Source of the DNA: Sipunculus nudus
Lineage: Eukaryota > Annelida > Sipuncula > Golfingiida > Sipunculidae
Length of the DNA stretch: 64,000 nt
Assembly (NCBI GenBank): GCA_026874595.1
Contig: CM049310.1
Coordinates: forward strand, 16,468,058 to 16,532,057
Reading direction: 5' to 3'
In this document: piece after piece, positions 23,126-34,739 of the stretch
Layout: each line of letters begins with the position of its first letter
Position numbering within the stretch: the stretch's first letter is position 1
Made by a program: the position numbers and the translations under genes
The notes under the pieces: generated by a model
The model's database searches: none
Seen by the model: only the letters and a program-made list of their open reading frames with translations
What the model was told of the DNA's origin: nothing

Positions 23126-24600
23126 GATAGATATGCAGATAGACAGATAGATAGATACCCACATAGTAATTATATGTGTGACACATTTCAAAATATATTA
23201 AAATTAAGTATAAGAAAAAGTTGATCTGTGGAACGGACCTGGTATGTTCTCACTTCTAGTGCAAGTAGCTGGAAAAAAGTTGCAACCGCCTGTATGAGCA
23301 TTTCTCCTTTGTCGCCTGGAAAAATTAAATCAAGATCATCCATGTTCGAAAACCACCTTGCCCTTAATGAGGTGTATCAATGCTGCAAGTTTGGTGACTG
23401 TGCCTCAAATCTTTTCAAATTATTGCGTTATAATCATTTTAGCATCATCGCCACTGTGATATTGGAAAATGTATCAAGTTCATACATGTTCGAACTTAAG
23501 CTAGCATTTCATGAGTTGCATCGTTGGTGTGATTATGGTGACTGTATTTTAATTGTTTACGTTATGGCGATAACATTAATCTGTGACGGATGGACGAACG
23601 GAAAGACGGACGACCGCTCACAATTTCTATGTCTCCCTTCGGCGACGGTGGGGCACAATAAGGTTTTAAAATTAAGGTATTATGTTTCCAGTACAGATTA
23701 ATTCTAGACCATGTTGAGATACATAATATTTCATCATAAACTCAGAAATGGAACCAAAGTCTATTATTATAATTATTAATTATTGATATATTTCATTTCT
23801 AATGTATAAATATTATTTTTCTTAAATATGGTTACATTGACCATCCCACCTTGCTAAAAAGTGGGGGATTTATACCCCCCACCCTGTATTGATGCCCCTG
23901 GATACACGTCACTGAGAAGGATTTTCGAACCAACTTTTTTATGCGGTTATGTGTACATTAATTTTATATTTGTCTCTAGATGGCAGAACGTACGGCATGA
24001 CTCAGTTGCCCTCTCTTCCAGTGGCTTATTTAGCCTCTGCCGTATGAAGGGAGGTTCAGTGGGGATCATGGGATTGTTTTTGTATCTACATTTGAGTAAA
24101 ACATTTTCTGGGTGGACGACTTGACCTACCCGAGAGCAAAACTATCGATATCAATTTTTTTTCTGCCATTTTCTGTTTGCCCTAAATCTCCAATATAGTT
24201 GATATTCCACACCTGATATTGCACATTCCATTTAATTTTCACCTTGACCTTATTCATAAGGCCATACACTCCAGAGCTATTTCCCCATTGTCGCACAGTT
24301 GCTTGTGGTGGCAGGCTTTCTGTTGTCTTTCGGTGATTACGTACTAGATATTCTCTGTATTATAATTTACATAGCCCGACACGTACAGACTCTATTTATC
24401 TGTGATATGGAGTCCGAACGTCTGGCAGTGAGAGTTTACCCTGCGGTACAAGGAGGGACCTGTAACATGAAATACCACTGCTTATTGTGCGATAGAGAAG
24501 CAATTTTGTATTCATCTATAAAAATAAACTTAATATGTATCAAATTATATCGATATATCACCTTGATGTGCGCCTGTAGATGTATTTTATCCTTTGAACT
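21476..24600. other. Gene-free stretch with TA microsatellite and dispersed repeat
   Basis: It contains a TA microsatellite at about 23054-23116 with a GATA extension to about 23158. A repeat at about 23220-23700 ends in GGATGGACGAACGGAAAGACGGACGACC and CTCCCTTCGGCGACGGTGGG, an ACGG-rich tail like those of the other elements. The 157-codon open frame across that repeat has no credible start or composition and is not called as a gene. Confidence 0.55.
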
Positions 24601-24757
24601 CCTGGGGTTTAGTTGTTGCCAGCGCAACAGGAAACCGCCGGAAAAAGGAATCCATGTAAATTAGGTGGGCAATCTATGCTAAAGAGGAACTCAGGGGGGC
24701 TTTTCTCAGTAATGCTAGTGCCGTGCACTAGGATAGACCCTCTTTTCATAAAATTCC

Positions 24758-24868
24758 TTCCCATAATACATTGCGGTGTTGTCCATGATGCTACATTCCT
24801 ATTGGCTGTTCCAACCGGAGGGCTCCAGCGGCCCGACGGAGACGAAGCTCTATCTGACTTCATTCAGG
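24758..24868 (+). promoter_or_regulatory. Candidate orphan promoter and first exon with splice donor
   Basis: TTCCCATAATACATTGCG (24758-24775) matches the Staf/ZNF143 consensus YWCCCRNMATSCMYYRCR at 17 of 18 positions. A CCAAT box in reverse (ATTGG, 24801-24805) follows about 25 bp later. Next comes a locally GC-rich segment with ACCGGAGG, ending CATTCAGG|GTAAGT, a strong donor at 24869. This order suggests a transcription start around 24810-24840 and a mostly untranslated first exon. A frame from ATG at 24712 is also open through it, so coding use cannot be excluded. Which gene it serves is unknown; the next + strand gene starts at 39387. Confidence 0.4.
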
Positions 24869-24870
24869 GT

Positions 24871-27358
24871 AAGTGCCCATACTTTATTACATAATGATCA
24901 TTCAGGCAAAGTTTTGGTACCAACGGAGTCTAAGCATCTGTATTAATGAACATATGTGGGGCTTGTTAAGTGTCCTCACGCTGCACAAGGCATATTCATG
25001 TCTGAAGGGTTGCACGGATCCGTGCAAACTTGCACAGTATAAACTCTCCCCGCCAGAAGCTGCAGCGCTTAATCATTGTTTACTATATGTCAGCGCTGCA
25101 GACTGCAATAATAATTGACCGTGATCGAACTGGAATTTTATCATGGAACTCCCATGCGGCCAAGCCTCGGATATGAAAGTTATTGCAAAGTTTTTCCAAA
25201 GGCAGATACTTTTACCTATTTTTCCAGGTGAGGTTCGACAATTGTTGAAAGTTAAGAAAAGATAACGCAAATTTCAATGCCGAAACAAAACATAGGCCTA
25301 TGTACACATTTTTTGCTGCGTATAGCGGCTAATTACCTTTATTAGATACACTTTGGGACCTGTGCACTTACAATGAATGAAATGGACCCTGATAACGCCC
25401 AACAAAATAGTTTCGTTTTTGTGACATTTTTTTGTTATACTTATAGAGCTAAACAGTACAAAATACTCATTTCAAAATGTTTTTCCTAAAGCATCAACAA
25501 ATTCCATTGTATAAGGCGTCTATTAGTTAAATCTGCCCTAAGTATGGTTTAAGATAAACAGTTACCTTGCCTGTTGCAAATGATTTCTTTAGGTATCGTA
25601 TTCCTATGACCTGTGCAACAAAATGTGCACCTGTGTTAATGTGTTATGAGTTATTTTCAAAATATGTCAACCAGTCTTCGTTATATCATAGCGCCATCTG
25701 GCATACCTGGGATGAAACTATACTGGTCTTAGTCAGTAGACCAGTAGGCCTAATAGCCGCTTTGCCTTTTTTTTATCAGCCTGGCCTGTGTCATACGCTG
25801 TGTTTGAAAGCACTGGTTGACTCGTGATGTCATACCAAAGACGTTTGTACTTTTCAGACATGCTCCGGGAGATGGAATGTTGGACATGTACATTTCAAAC
25901 ATGAATATTTCACTTCACACAGTTGGCCCAGATGGTTTGATGTGTGCTGGCAGGTTCATACCAACTGGTGTGACATATCTAGGCCGGGGAATAGTTTTAT
26001 ATTTTTTAACGCAGCGTCGAATAAAAGATGCACGTGCAGTAAACAAGGGTCAAATATAGATGATGATATTCATGATAAACAAGAGGATGAAGAAAATAAA
26101 TTCCCAAGATGTGTACCACGTTTTAGCTGCTTGTTAATTGTTCTTTTACCCACAGGTTACAGTGGTCAAAAGCCCGTGGCTAATATCTAACCACAGGCGC
26201 TTAAATCCGTATAATATGATATATATGGGTTGTCAAAGTATATATAATGATAATAAAGTATTTTGATCCCATTGTAGACCCTATATGGGCGTGCATAGGT
26301 CACCCTTTTCTGAAATAAAAAAAAAAAACGCGTTCTCGACTAAGAGTATCAAATAAACGAGAATCTACTTGATATAAATTTTGCGACACAGGCGGTGTCT
26401 TGCGTTTAATCTAATTATACGGAATAATTTCATACGGCGGAGAACCTGTTGACTAACTTGGGGGTTATATCATAGATCGTCCCTGAATATAATGTTACAT
26501 TTTCAGTGCACAGGGTTGTTTATAATTTGATGTAGCAAATAGGATTGTTTGATAAACCAAATATCTACATATCTATTTCGGACTGCGTAACTAGGAAATG
26601 GTTTAGGGGGCACATGCCCCCTTTTTCCGACTTAAAAACCTATGAAAATAAAAGAGTTTACAAACTTATAGAAATAAGTTAATAGGAAATAATATAGAAA
26701 AAATATCGCTACATTCGCATCAGAATACCTTTAAACTATCCCAGAGTGATACGTTAAACCCCTCCCATACCCGAACTTGCAACCTCTCCGAGAGCAACAG
26801 GGGCCAATACATACATCTTTTGCATTATCATATGTTGTATGCTCCAATCCCCATCACCCAGCTTCGTGGCTTTTCTATGTCACCCCCCCTCCTAAAATCA
26901 CCTGTCTATCTATGACAGAACTAATTAAAATATAAAACTAATTTGATGTGGACATTTACAGTCTTAGACTTCAAGAGCGTAGTGGGTCCTTATATTGAGA
27001 AAGAACAGAACTGTATATACATTGGTTGGATATTGCGAAATTATGGGCTTCTGGTATATAGATCTTAATACTCTCAGTATATTAAATAAAGATACCTAAT
27101 CTGTTATCACTGCCCCTGTCTTAATCAGTCGAGAATATAATCAGACAGAGAATATAGAGTTATTCCCTAAAACATTGACCCAAGTATATAGTTTGACATG
27201 TATAGGCCCCTACATCAGTATTCATAATGAAAAAATTGATCCAAACACATCGGACGATGAATTTTTGGCGTTGCGAGGTCCGGTTTTGATGCTGATCGTC
27301 TATTTGTTCGTAGGCCTATATCTGTGACGGGATAAGATTCTTTGCAGTATTGCCGTAT
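24871..27358. other. Gene-free stretch
   Basis: No exon with coding composition and paired splice sites was found. Contents are AT-rich unique-looking sequence, a few short degenerate repeats and homopolymers. Confidence 0.5.
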
Positions 27359-28044
27359 ACTTCAAAAAACAGATTGGTCATAAATTTGACCAGTTTGGTT
27401 AGTTAAGAAAATATATGAAGATTTAACCAACACATTGGTTATTTCAACCAACCCGTTGACCAATTTTGACCAAACTTTTTAACCAATTTTTATTGGTTTT
27501 ATTTGGATGCATATATCTGACCAATTTAATTGGTTGAGTTAACAGTTGGTTGATTTGAATAACATATTGGTTATTTTTACCAACTGATTGGTCAAGCCCT
27601 GACCAAACAAATTGGCCAGTTTCACATCAGACACAAAAGTGCTCCCGATCAGTTGCAAGTGAAGCAAGCTTTACGGGGCTGAGAGGCAAAACTTGTCTGA
27701 CTTGTGTTCAAGAATCCCACGATCGGGCGGAATTTGTGTTTCCCCCCTCGAAACCGCACCAAAGCAACCGGAATCTGAAGAATCGATTGTAACAAGACTT
27801 CCACCCAATTTGGAGAATAAAACAACTGAAAAACTGAGTGAAAGTATAGCAGTGACACGCAAACGTGTCCACTGGTCTTAACAACTACATGAAATTGGTT
27901 GATATGATCGGTTAATAACAATATTGATAAAAACAAACCAAAACTATAGTTTGTTAGTATGTTGGTTGCTGTGACAAAGAGATTGTTCTGACACATCTCT
28001 ACCAACTAGATATCGGTCATTTAAACCAATCTGTTTTTAGAGTG
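27359..28044. mobile_element. TIR element (CACTCTAAAAACAGATTGGT ends) with TTGGTT-rich arms
   Basis: The left end ACTTCAAAAAACAGATTGGT and the right end ACCAATCTGTTTTTAGAGTG are inverted repeats. Both subterminal zones are packed with TTGGTT/AACCAA words (for example 27376-27615 and 27880-28030), a layout typical of transposase-binding subterminal repeats. The middle 200 bp is GC-richer with a single coding-like ORF. Two further copies of the end sequence lie at about 34445 and 34629. No transposase is present. Confidence 0.6.
27693..27881 (+). CDS. Coding-like ORF inside the TIR element (unknown)
   Basis: About 62 codons open to a stop, with no ATG near the start, so any real use would be as an exon or captured fragment. 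The peptide includes GGICVSPLETAPKQPESEES and ends VTRKRVHWS. KRVHW fits the [KR]-V-x-[FW] protein phosphatase 1 docking pattern, a short motif that can occur by chance. It lies between TTGGTT-rich arms. The opposite strand is also open, so coding status is uncertain. Confidence 0.25.
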   Translation: MSDLCSRIPRSGGICVSPLETAPKQPESEESIVTRLPPNLENKTTEKLSESIAVTRKRVHWS

Positions 28045-29257
28045 ATGCGTAATAAATAAGGATATATTCTGATGTGTAATTCTTCCCATTTAAATATTAT
28101 ATTAAATGTGCGTCACAAAGAAGTATCTTTTAAATTACTGCCTGTCTAGGGAGTATTTTTGTGGGTAACGTTACTGATTTATCATTGTTCAAGTTTCCTA
28201 TAGTGTTACATTAACCTGGCGATATTGTAACTCATACTATTTGTGAGTTTCTTATCTCCGATTCTTTACATTTAAAAATCCGCATTCATGAGATCGGGCC
28301 TGTATAGAATCTCTCTTAATTGTGCGACGTAAAGTTACTCATTTATCATGGTTCAAGTTTCCCGCAGTGTTACATTAACCTGGCGATGTTGTATCTCATT
28401 CTATTTAAAAATACCTAATCATATATGTTTCTGTTAATGTGTATTTCAAGTACGTATAGTATATGATGACTGAATTAAAATTCACTAAAATCGCTGATTC
28501 AAGCATTTCTCTACAGGGGTTTTTTATGGACTGATCCATTAAAATCCAACAAAACATGCTTTCAAGAGAAAACTGTTAATATTACAACTCAGATTGTACA
28601 GTGACATGTACTAAAACTTTTTGGAATATAGATACAATTGTCGAGTTGCCGCTTATATATATTCCTATGAATTATCTATAGTACAAGTTGCTCTTATGGA
28701 TTTGTGATGGTAGGGTCCACTGTTACTTTTCAGTTGGGTTGTCCTCACGACAACCTTGAGCAATTTTAGTAAACTTCTATTTTCTTCAATATCTCAAATA
28801 ATAACCATGATAATTGGTCGGAAATTGTGTCTAGACCTAGGTTTTCATTATCACAGATTCAAATTAAACAATAGTAACAACGATTTATTTCGTATTAAAA
28901 TTTAATATGCAAATTAGGTCCGCCATTGATGGAAAGTCTATTTTCTCCGATACCTCCAGAACTAACCAAGATAACTGGTCGAACATTGTGACGATAGACC
29001 TATGTTTTAATGGTCAAAGATTATAATAAAACTAAAAATGTTAATATGCAAATTAGCGCCGCCATTGATGAAAAGTCTACTTTCTTCGAGATCTCCAGAA
29101 CTAACCATGATATATTGTTGAAAATTGTATCAAGACTTAGGTATTCATGGTTATTGTTTAAAAAAACTCTATAAATGATTTCAAGGGTATTCTAGTTTTC
29201 GATAAACAAAGCATTTCTGCAATATTTCAGTTAGAAACTTTGATATTGTGAATTGAC

Positions 29258-29398
29258 TAGGATGTAGCCCAGTGGCTGGAGCATTAGTTTTCGGCCACTA
29301 AGGGGTACGGTTCAATCCCCAATACTGCCTCCAAGGCTTCGCTCTGATCTCTTCACAACAGTTTATGACCGTGTTATTCACAACCCCTAGCATATTTA
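29258..29398 (+). mobile_element. tRNA-derived SINE, copy 2
   Basis: A box TAGCCCAGTGG (29265-29275), B box GGTTCAATCCC (29309-29319), then the shared tail GTGTTATTCACAACCCCTAG and CATAT. It is the same family as the copy at 781-956, with a shorter body. It sits just inside the left arm of the foldback element. Confidence 0.65.
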
Positions 29399-29444
29399 AA
29401 ATCTTAAGTCAGATATTCTTAAATTAGTTGAAAGGCCAAATTAC

Positions 29445-30537
29445 ATGTCATTCTATTATGTCTTTTTCTTTCAATGCAAATTTCCATCTTCAGCCTGGAA
29501 TAAATCCCATAAGAAACATTATATTTTCGACCAGTTGACCCTCCTGGTCACAGATTTTAACAAGATCCCAAACAAAAATTATTTCCTTTATATGCAAATT
29601 AGGAAAATCTTCATGGAAAAGTCTCAGTATAAATATTGAAAAAATTGTTTGAAAATAAGTTGGTAACTCGCATAACTATAGCTTTAAAAAGATCACGTTT
29701 GTATATTGTTGCATATTATAGCATCAGATTGTTTCACTTTGTAACACAAGTAATCAGGATAGGTGAAGAAGACTCACCTAAACCTGACAAAACTGATGTA
29801 TTGTTTGATGCATTAGACATAGACCCTGAATAGAATTATTTCAATATGTAACGCATCTCAAGACCATGAGACAAGTATAGCTCGCCAAATGTGAATTATC
29901 TCATCAGATAAGACATATTAAGATTGGAATTTTTAATACCAAAAGGATTTTATACCACTAGGACTCGACTAATGGTTGTCCACCTTGGACTGCAAATATG
30001 GTAGCTTGTGTTACGACCAGACAAGCAGGGTGCTTTACATGATTGGTATTATAATGGCAGGCCTAAAATTGACTTATGGTAAAACTACTACCTTACATCT
30101 CCATAAACCATTAATGTCGGAATTTGGTATCAATAGATATTGTCCAACCTATTCACCATGTATACAAACATATATGAAGATTTTTTTCTTCTGTTAAATA
30201 TACCCTGGTTCATTCGAACTTCTGGTGTTGCAAAATGGACAGATAGGCGTCATGATATCTTTAAGATGGATATTCCAACCCAATTTGTAAGTGTTAAGAA
30301 AAAGAAAATACTTTTAAATCTAATTAATTAACAAAAGATATATTAAATTTGCATGTAAAGTGTAGAGATTATATTGTGAATAAGGATAAACGCGATATTT
30401 ATTCCAGTGGATCTGAACTGGTTTCTGTACACGGAATTGTGTATTCAGTGAACTTAATGAATTCCATAAAAAAAGACAAAATTGCTTGCATCGTCATACG
30501 GGGTTGTCACGCGGAAATAGTTGCAAGATGGCTATAA
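29445..30537 (+). pseudogene. Decayed AT-rich open frames in the core of the foldback element
   Basis: Five short + strand frames follow one another: 29445-29639, 29636-29833, 29976-30197, 30140-30331 and 30349-30537. Some overlap or change frame near T runs (for example at 30180-30190). The peptides are Lys/Ile/Tyr-rich with recognisable protein-like stretches such as IGEEDSPKPDKTDVLFDALD and IPWFIRTSGVAKWTDRR. I do not recognise a family. Position between long inverted arms suggests remnants of the element's own genes, broken by frameshifts and stops. They could equally be chance frames in AT-rich DNA. Confidence 0.3.
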
Positions 30538-30780
30538 AAGACGTTAATGTATAAAAAGTTCTTTATCAATGATTGATGCACTATTCATTATGACTCTTCG
30601 TCATAATATAAAGCATAGAAAGTAAATCCCGTTTAACTTCTAAATTTAATGGTGCACCGAGCGCTCAATGCTAGCTTTTCAAATTGATCTCTCACCAAAA
30701 AAACTCAGGTGTACCAAATACATTTATCAATATTTTAATATATACTAAAGAAACTAGATGACTGCCGTGATTGGCATTTT

Positions 30781-30782
<2 letters not shown>

Positions 30783-30841
<59 letters not shown>

Positions 30842-30846
30842 TAGAT

Positions 30847-30901
<55 letters not shown>
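30783..30901. repeat. (TA)n microsatellite with GATA interruption
   Basis: About 120 bp of alternating TA with a short GATA run near 30839-30850. The translated frame across it is meaningless. Confidence 0.95.
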
Positions 30902-30907
<6 letters not shown>

Positions 30908-31618
30908 CAAGCATTTGTACCGATGGACTTTAAACATTCTTTGACCATGAAAACCTATATCTAAATCCCATTATTGTCCAAATATTATTGAATGGTTTCA
31001 AATGTTTTCAAATATGGATTTTGAAGATAGTAGAATCTCCATCAATGACATCCCAAATTTGCAAATTTAATTTCAGTAAACCATTGCTTATATAGTTGCA
31101 TTTGAACCTTTGGCTAAGAAAACCTAGGTCTAGACACACTGTTAGACCAATTATCATGGTATTATTCTCAGATATTGAACAGAGTAGACCCTGTCATCAA
31201 AACAAAATTTAAAATACTAACTAAACATTTGTTAATATATGGTTTCATTTGAATCAACTTTCTTGAGATATGGGGGAAAGTATAGAATATTCATCAATGG
31301 CGGCCATTATTTACATATCAAAATAAAAAAAACCCTGACTAAACCGTTGCTATTTTTTTTTTAATCTTTGACCATGAAAATCTAGGTCTTAATACAATGT
31401 TGGACCAATTATCATGATAAGTTCTTGAGATATCGAATAAAATAAAAATTTTCGTCAATGGCGGCCCTTATTTGAATATTACAAATATTCCCCATGGTCG
31501 TCGTGAGAACAACACATCTCTTAAGGTATCGGTGGACCCCTACCATCACCAATCTATTAAAAAAAACTTGCACTATAGACAAATCATAGGTGCCCCCTAC
31601 TGGCAACTCGACTACAGT

Positions 31619-34412
31619 TTTGCTGGAGCATTTTACATAAAATAATGAATACATTGAAGGTATGAAAGGGGTTTGAACCCAAGTAAACCCTGATCCAACC
31701 CTGATCAATAATAAAAGATAGAGTATACGTCCTGGCGTATGCTGGTTGTCCGTTGGTTCAGTTCAGAGGTCAGGAATTAATAATAAAATATATTGTGGCG
31801 AGCTGCTCATTGGGATGTAAGCGGTAACGCAAAATGAAGTTTCTAAGGATAAGGATATTCATATTCCTCTATGCACCTATACACCTAAAATGTGTTCATA
31901 TTCGTAGCGTTGGCAGCAAGATGCAACATTCGAATCACATAAATAAGATCAGGTAATGACGTTAATCAGGTTATGCGACTTACTATCATGATAAAGTTAT
32001 TGTACTAAACTAACTGTATTGACATTTTTCTTTTATTTTGTATTATTCATGGCCTTCAAATAAAAGAAATTGTGTTCGTTTATAGCATCAATTTGAACAA
32101 TTACCCACACCTTGAGAGCGGAGCACTTTTACAGAGCACCCACTCCCCTTGCTGATGGATAGGTTTTGTCATTAATGGCTCTGGCGGTTAGCCCATTGTT
32201 TATTTGGCCAGGTGAGGTCATTCTAAGCAGGATTATGTAAATGAAAGATTGATTTGATTTAAAAGGTCGATTATAGCTTGCAAACTTAATGGAACATCCA
32301 AAAATATACCGTCCAAATTTACCAGTCGCAGCACAGGCTACTTGTCACTTAAATGTCATCAATTTCCTACAGCGTGATAACATGTTAATATCGTCCCTGT
32401 GTACAGAAAAGGGGATCGGAAAGATGACGCGTGTCAATCAGACAACGAAAATTGGGGTTTTGGTGGATTTTGGTCTTATGCGTGAATTGATAAATTATTG
32501 TTTCTCTTTGCCTTTCTGTCAGACAACGCGTGGATGGTTATTCCTCGCTCTTATTGCCAACAGAAAAAAATGAGTTGTAGTATTGTTGTGTCCTTGCTTT
32601 CAGTAACTTGAAATCTGGTTTGTTTTGTATACATCTGTCAAACTTTCAGAACAAAATAATGTAACTTTCGCGACATATATATATGACAGGCATTTGTGCA
32701 TCATCTGCACATATATCCCATTGTTACCATGTAACTAGTGGCTCATGGCGCTTGGCTGAACCGCACTACTAAAGGCCATAACACATTAATGCAGGTCATA
32801 ATTTGGGCATTTCGAAAAGAGTTTACATGAACGTGTCTGTATATTATTGTTTTTTTCCCCTAGTTCTAATGATTACCATTTCTGGCCTGTTCGGTATCAG
32901 AGTGATGGCTGTAGTCTGTTAATCCCAGCAAAAGACCCAGGGGCTTATAAAATAATGAGAGATTACAAAATTCTTTCAGTATGCTGTGTTTCAGGATAAG
33001 GAGTGCTATCTGTAGTTTAACTGTGCATAACATTCAGAATAAAAGTGAAATATACCAATTTAGCTCACAAAAAAATAGGTGAAGCAAGTGGAGCCACCTA
33101 TAGTTTGACATACTCACACAAGTCACATGATCAATATATAGTAATGAACAAAACCTCTTATACCTCTAACAAACACAGAATGAGGGAAGGGGTGGAAAAG
33201 CAAGCTTTGACTCAAACTAGGTCAATATAAGTGGCACTGCCTGCCGTGTACACTAAAATATAGTTACGATTCCTCCCCTGTTAATGATAGATGAAGGCTT
33301 CTAAAGATTTGTGAACTTCTAAAGTTTTGCGGCCATGTTTTGTGCTCTGTTAATGATTGGAATATATTTTCAAGGTTTCCGCTCCATAACTAATGGACAT
33401 TTGGGTCACAGTGACTTATTTTTTGTTTCCACAGAGAACCTTTATTGTCCAGTTAGCATGTGAAATTCAAAGATTAAGATCCTGGATGTTCTGGTAACAA
33501 TTCGTGCCATGTTAATCGAGTGAAATGTGGAATCTGATGTTTTCGCTGCATTACTCAAAGTATACATGTCACAGTGCCCCTTTTTTATTCGTTAACACCT
33601 GTTACCATGTGAAGTTTGAACTTTCTCCGTTCAACAGATATAATCTGTGACTTGCTGCAGTTCTCACTCAGGGCTACAATCTATCATTCCAAAGATTCCA
33701 AGAAGAAACGCTAAAAAAACCAGGAAACTGCAGGTGGCACCACCTTTCTCCTACATGATCAATTATCAATCAAATATAGAAATTTGACCTTTTGTATGAA
33801 TTTTTTATTGACAGGAGTCTCAGCTTCTTGTGTGTTGTGTACCGTCTTCCAGCCTTAACTCCATGAATATGGAAGACATTGACCTGCTTTTCGTTTTCCA
33901 CCAAGCACTTGCAGCATGTGAAGATTGAATTTTCTGGGCATGAAGGTGAGACAATCTGCTCTGGACGAGAGTAAGACTTTCATTCACCTGAGCTAAAAAA
34001 AAAAGAAGAGAATCGGCCTAGTCAGCCCTTCAGAACTATTGCGGCACGATCGCGAAATTTTAAAATTTTGGCTGTCAAGGTATGGAATTTACTTTCAGAT
34101 ATCACTGTAATGAAAGAATGGATCTTTCTGAAATTTGGTACGCTTATTGATAGTTTTATGGATAGCCCTTTTCAGTGGAGCAAGCCTGGATGCACCATCT
34201 ACATTTTTATAATTTAAAGCATTTTTAATCATTTTTACATAGAAATTAGGGTGAGCTATCACAAATTTGACCCCAGAAATCTATTTCTTTACATTTAATA
34301 CATAAATAAGACTGGTAGCAGCCAAGTAGAAAGATGTTTAAAGCATCATTTCGATGTTATTTTAGTATAGTTTAGGTAGATATAGGCAGTCAAAGTAAGG
34401 GAACCAAGTTAA
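31619..34412. other. Gene-free stretch with a degenerate HINE-like copy
   Basis: No exon is recognisable. The part at about 33340-34000 contains degraded core words (TGTTAATGATTGG, CACAGTGACTTATTTTT, GGTGGCACCACC). It ends in ACCTGAGCTAAAAAAAA near 33990, the stem-loop side of the HINE-like elements in forward orientation. Confidence 0.5.
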
Positions 34413-34510
34413 ATTAGTACAAAGGTCGGTTAGACAGGTGACACACTCAAAAAAACAGATTGGCTAAATATATAACCAATTTAATTGGTTAAGCCAGTTT
34501 TGGTTGTTTT

Positions 34511-34597
<87 letters not shown>

Positions 34598-34693
34598 TAG
34601 TACAAAGGTCGGTTAGACAGGTGACACACTCAAAAAAACAGATTGGTTAAATATATAACCAATTTAATTGGTTAAGCCAGTTTTGGTTGTTTT

Positions 34694-34736
<43 letters not shown>
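34413..34736. repeat. Tandem duplication (~180 bp) of a TIR-element end plus TA run
   Basis: The segment AAATTAGTACAAAGGTCGG through CAGTTTTGGTTGTTTTAAC occurs at 34413-34513 and again at 34595-34696, nearly identical. Each copy is followed by a (TA)n tract (34514-34594 and 34697-34736). Each includes the CACTCAAAAAAACAGATTGG terminus seen in the 27.4-28.0 kb element. High identity implies a recent duplication or slippage through the TA tracts. Confidence 0.85.

Positions 34737-34739
<3 letters not shown>

Larger units (their letters stand above)
28637..31618. mobile_element. 3-kb foldback element with long inverted arms
   Basis: The outer ends are inverted: GTCGAGTTGCC at about 28640 and GGCAACTCGAC at about 31605-31615. 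They are followed inward by matching blocks: TCTATAGTACAAGTT, GTGATGGTAGGGTCCAC and the TCTCACGAC word. Each arm (about 28637-29170 and 30930-31618) is itself made of degenerate units. Those units carry GCCGCCATTGATG, ATCTCAAGAACTAACCATGATAATTGG and CTAGACCTAGGTTTTCATGG in opposite orientation on the two sides. The centre holds a SINE, decayed AT-rich ORFs and a TA/GATA microsatellite. The class is unknown; long-TIR DNA transposon or foldback element are the options. Confidence 0.6.

Noticed and set aside
23228-23701. 157-codon open frame on the + strand
   Set aside because: It runs through a dispersed repeat with an ACGG-like tail, and the peptide has no domain, signal or plausible composition.
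24299-24664. 121-codon frame with hydrophobic start, possible membrane protein
   Set aside because: No credible ATG context, splice sites or domain; composition matches surrounding non-coding DNA.
30692-30937. Open frames of alternating Tyr/Ile
   Set aside because: Pure translation of TA microsatellite; the same applies at 2764-3107, 36271-36319 and 38917-39117.
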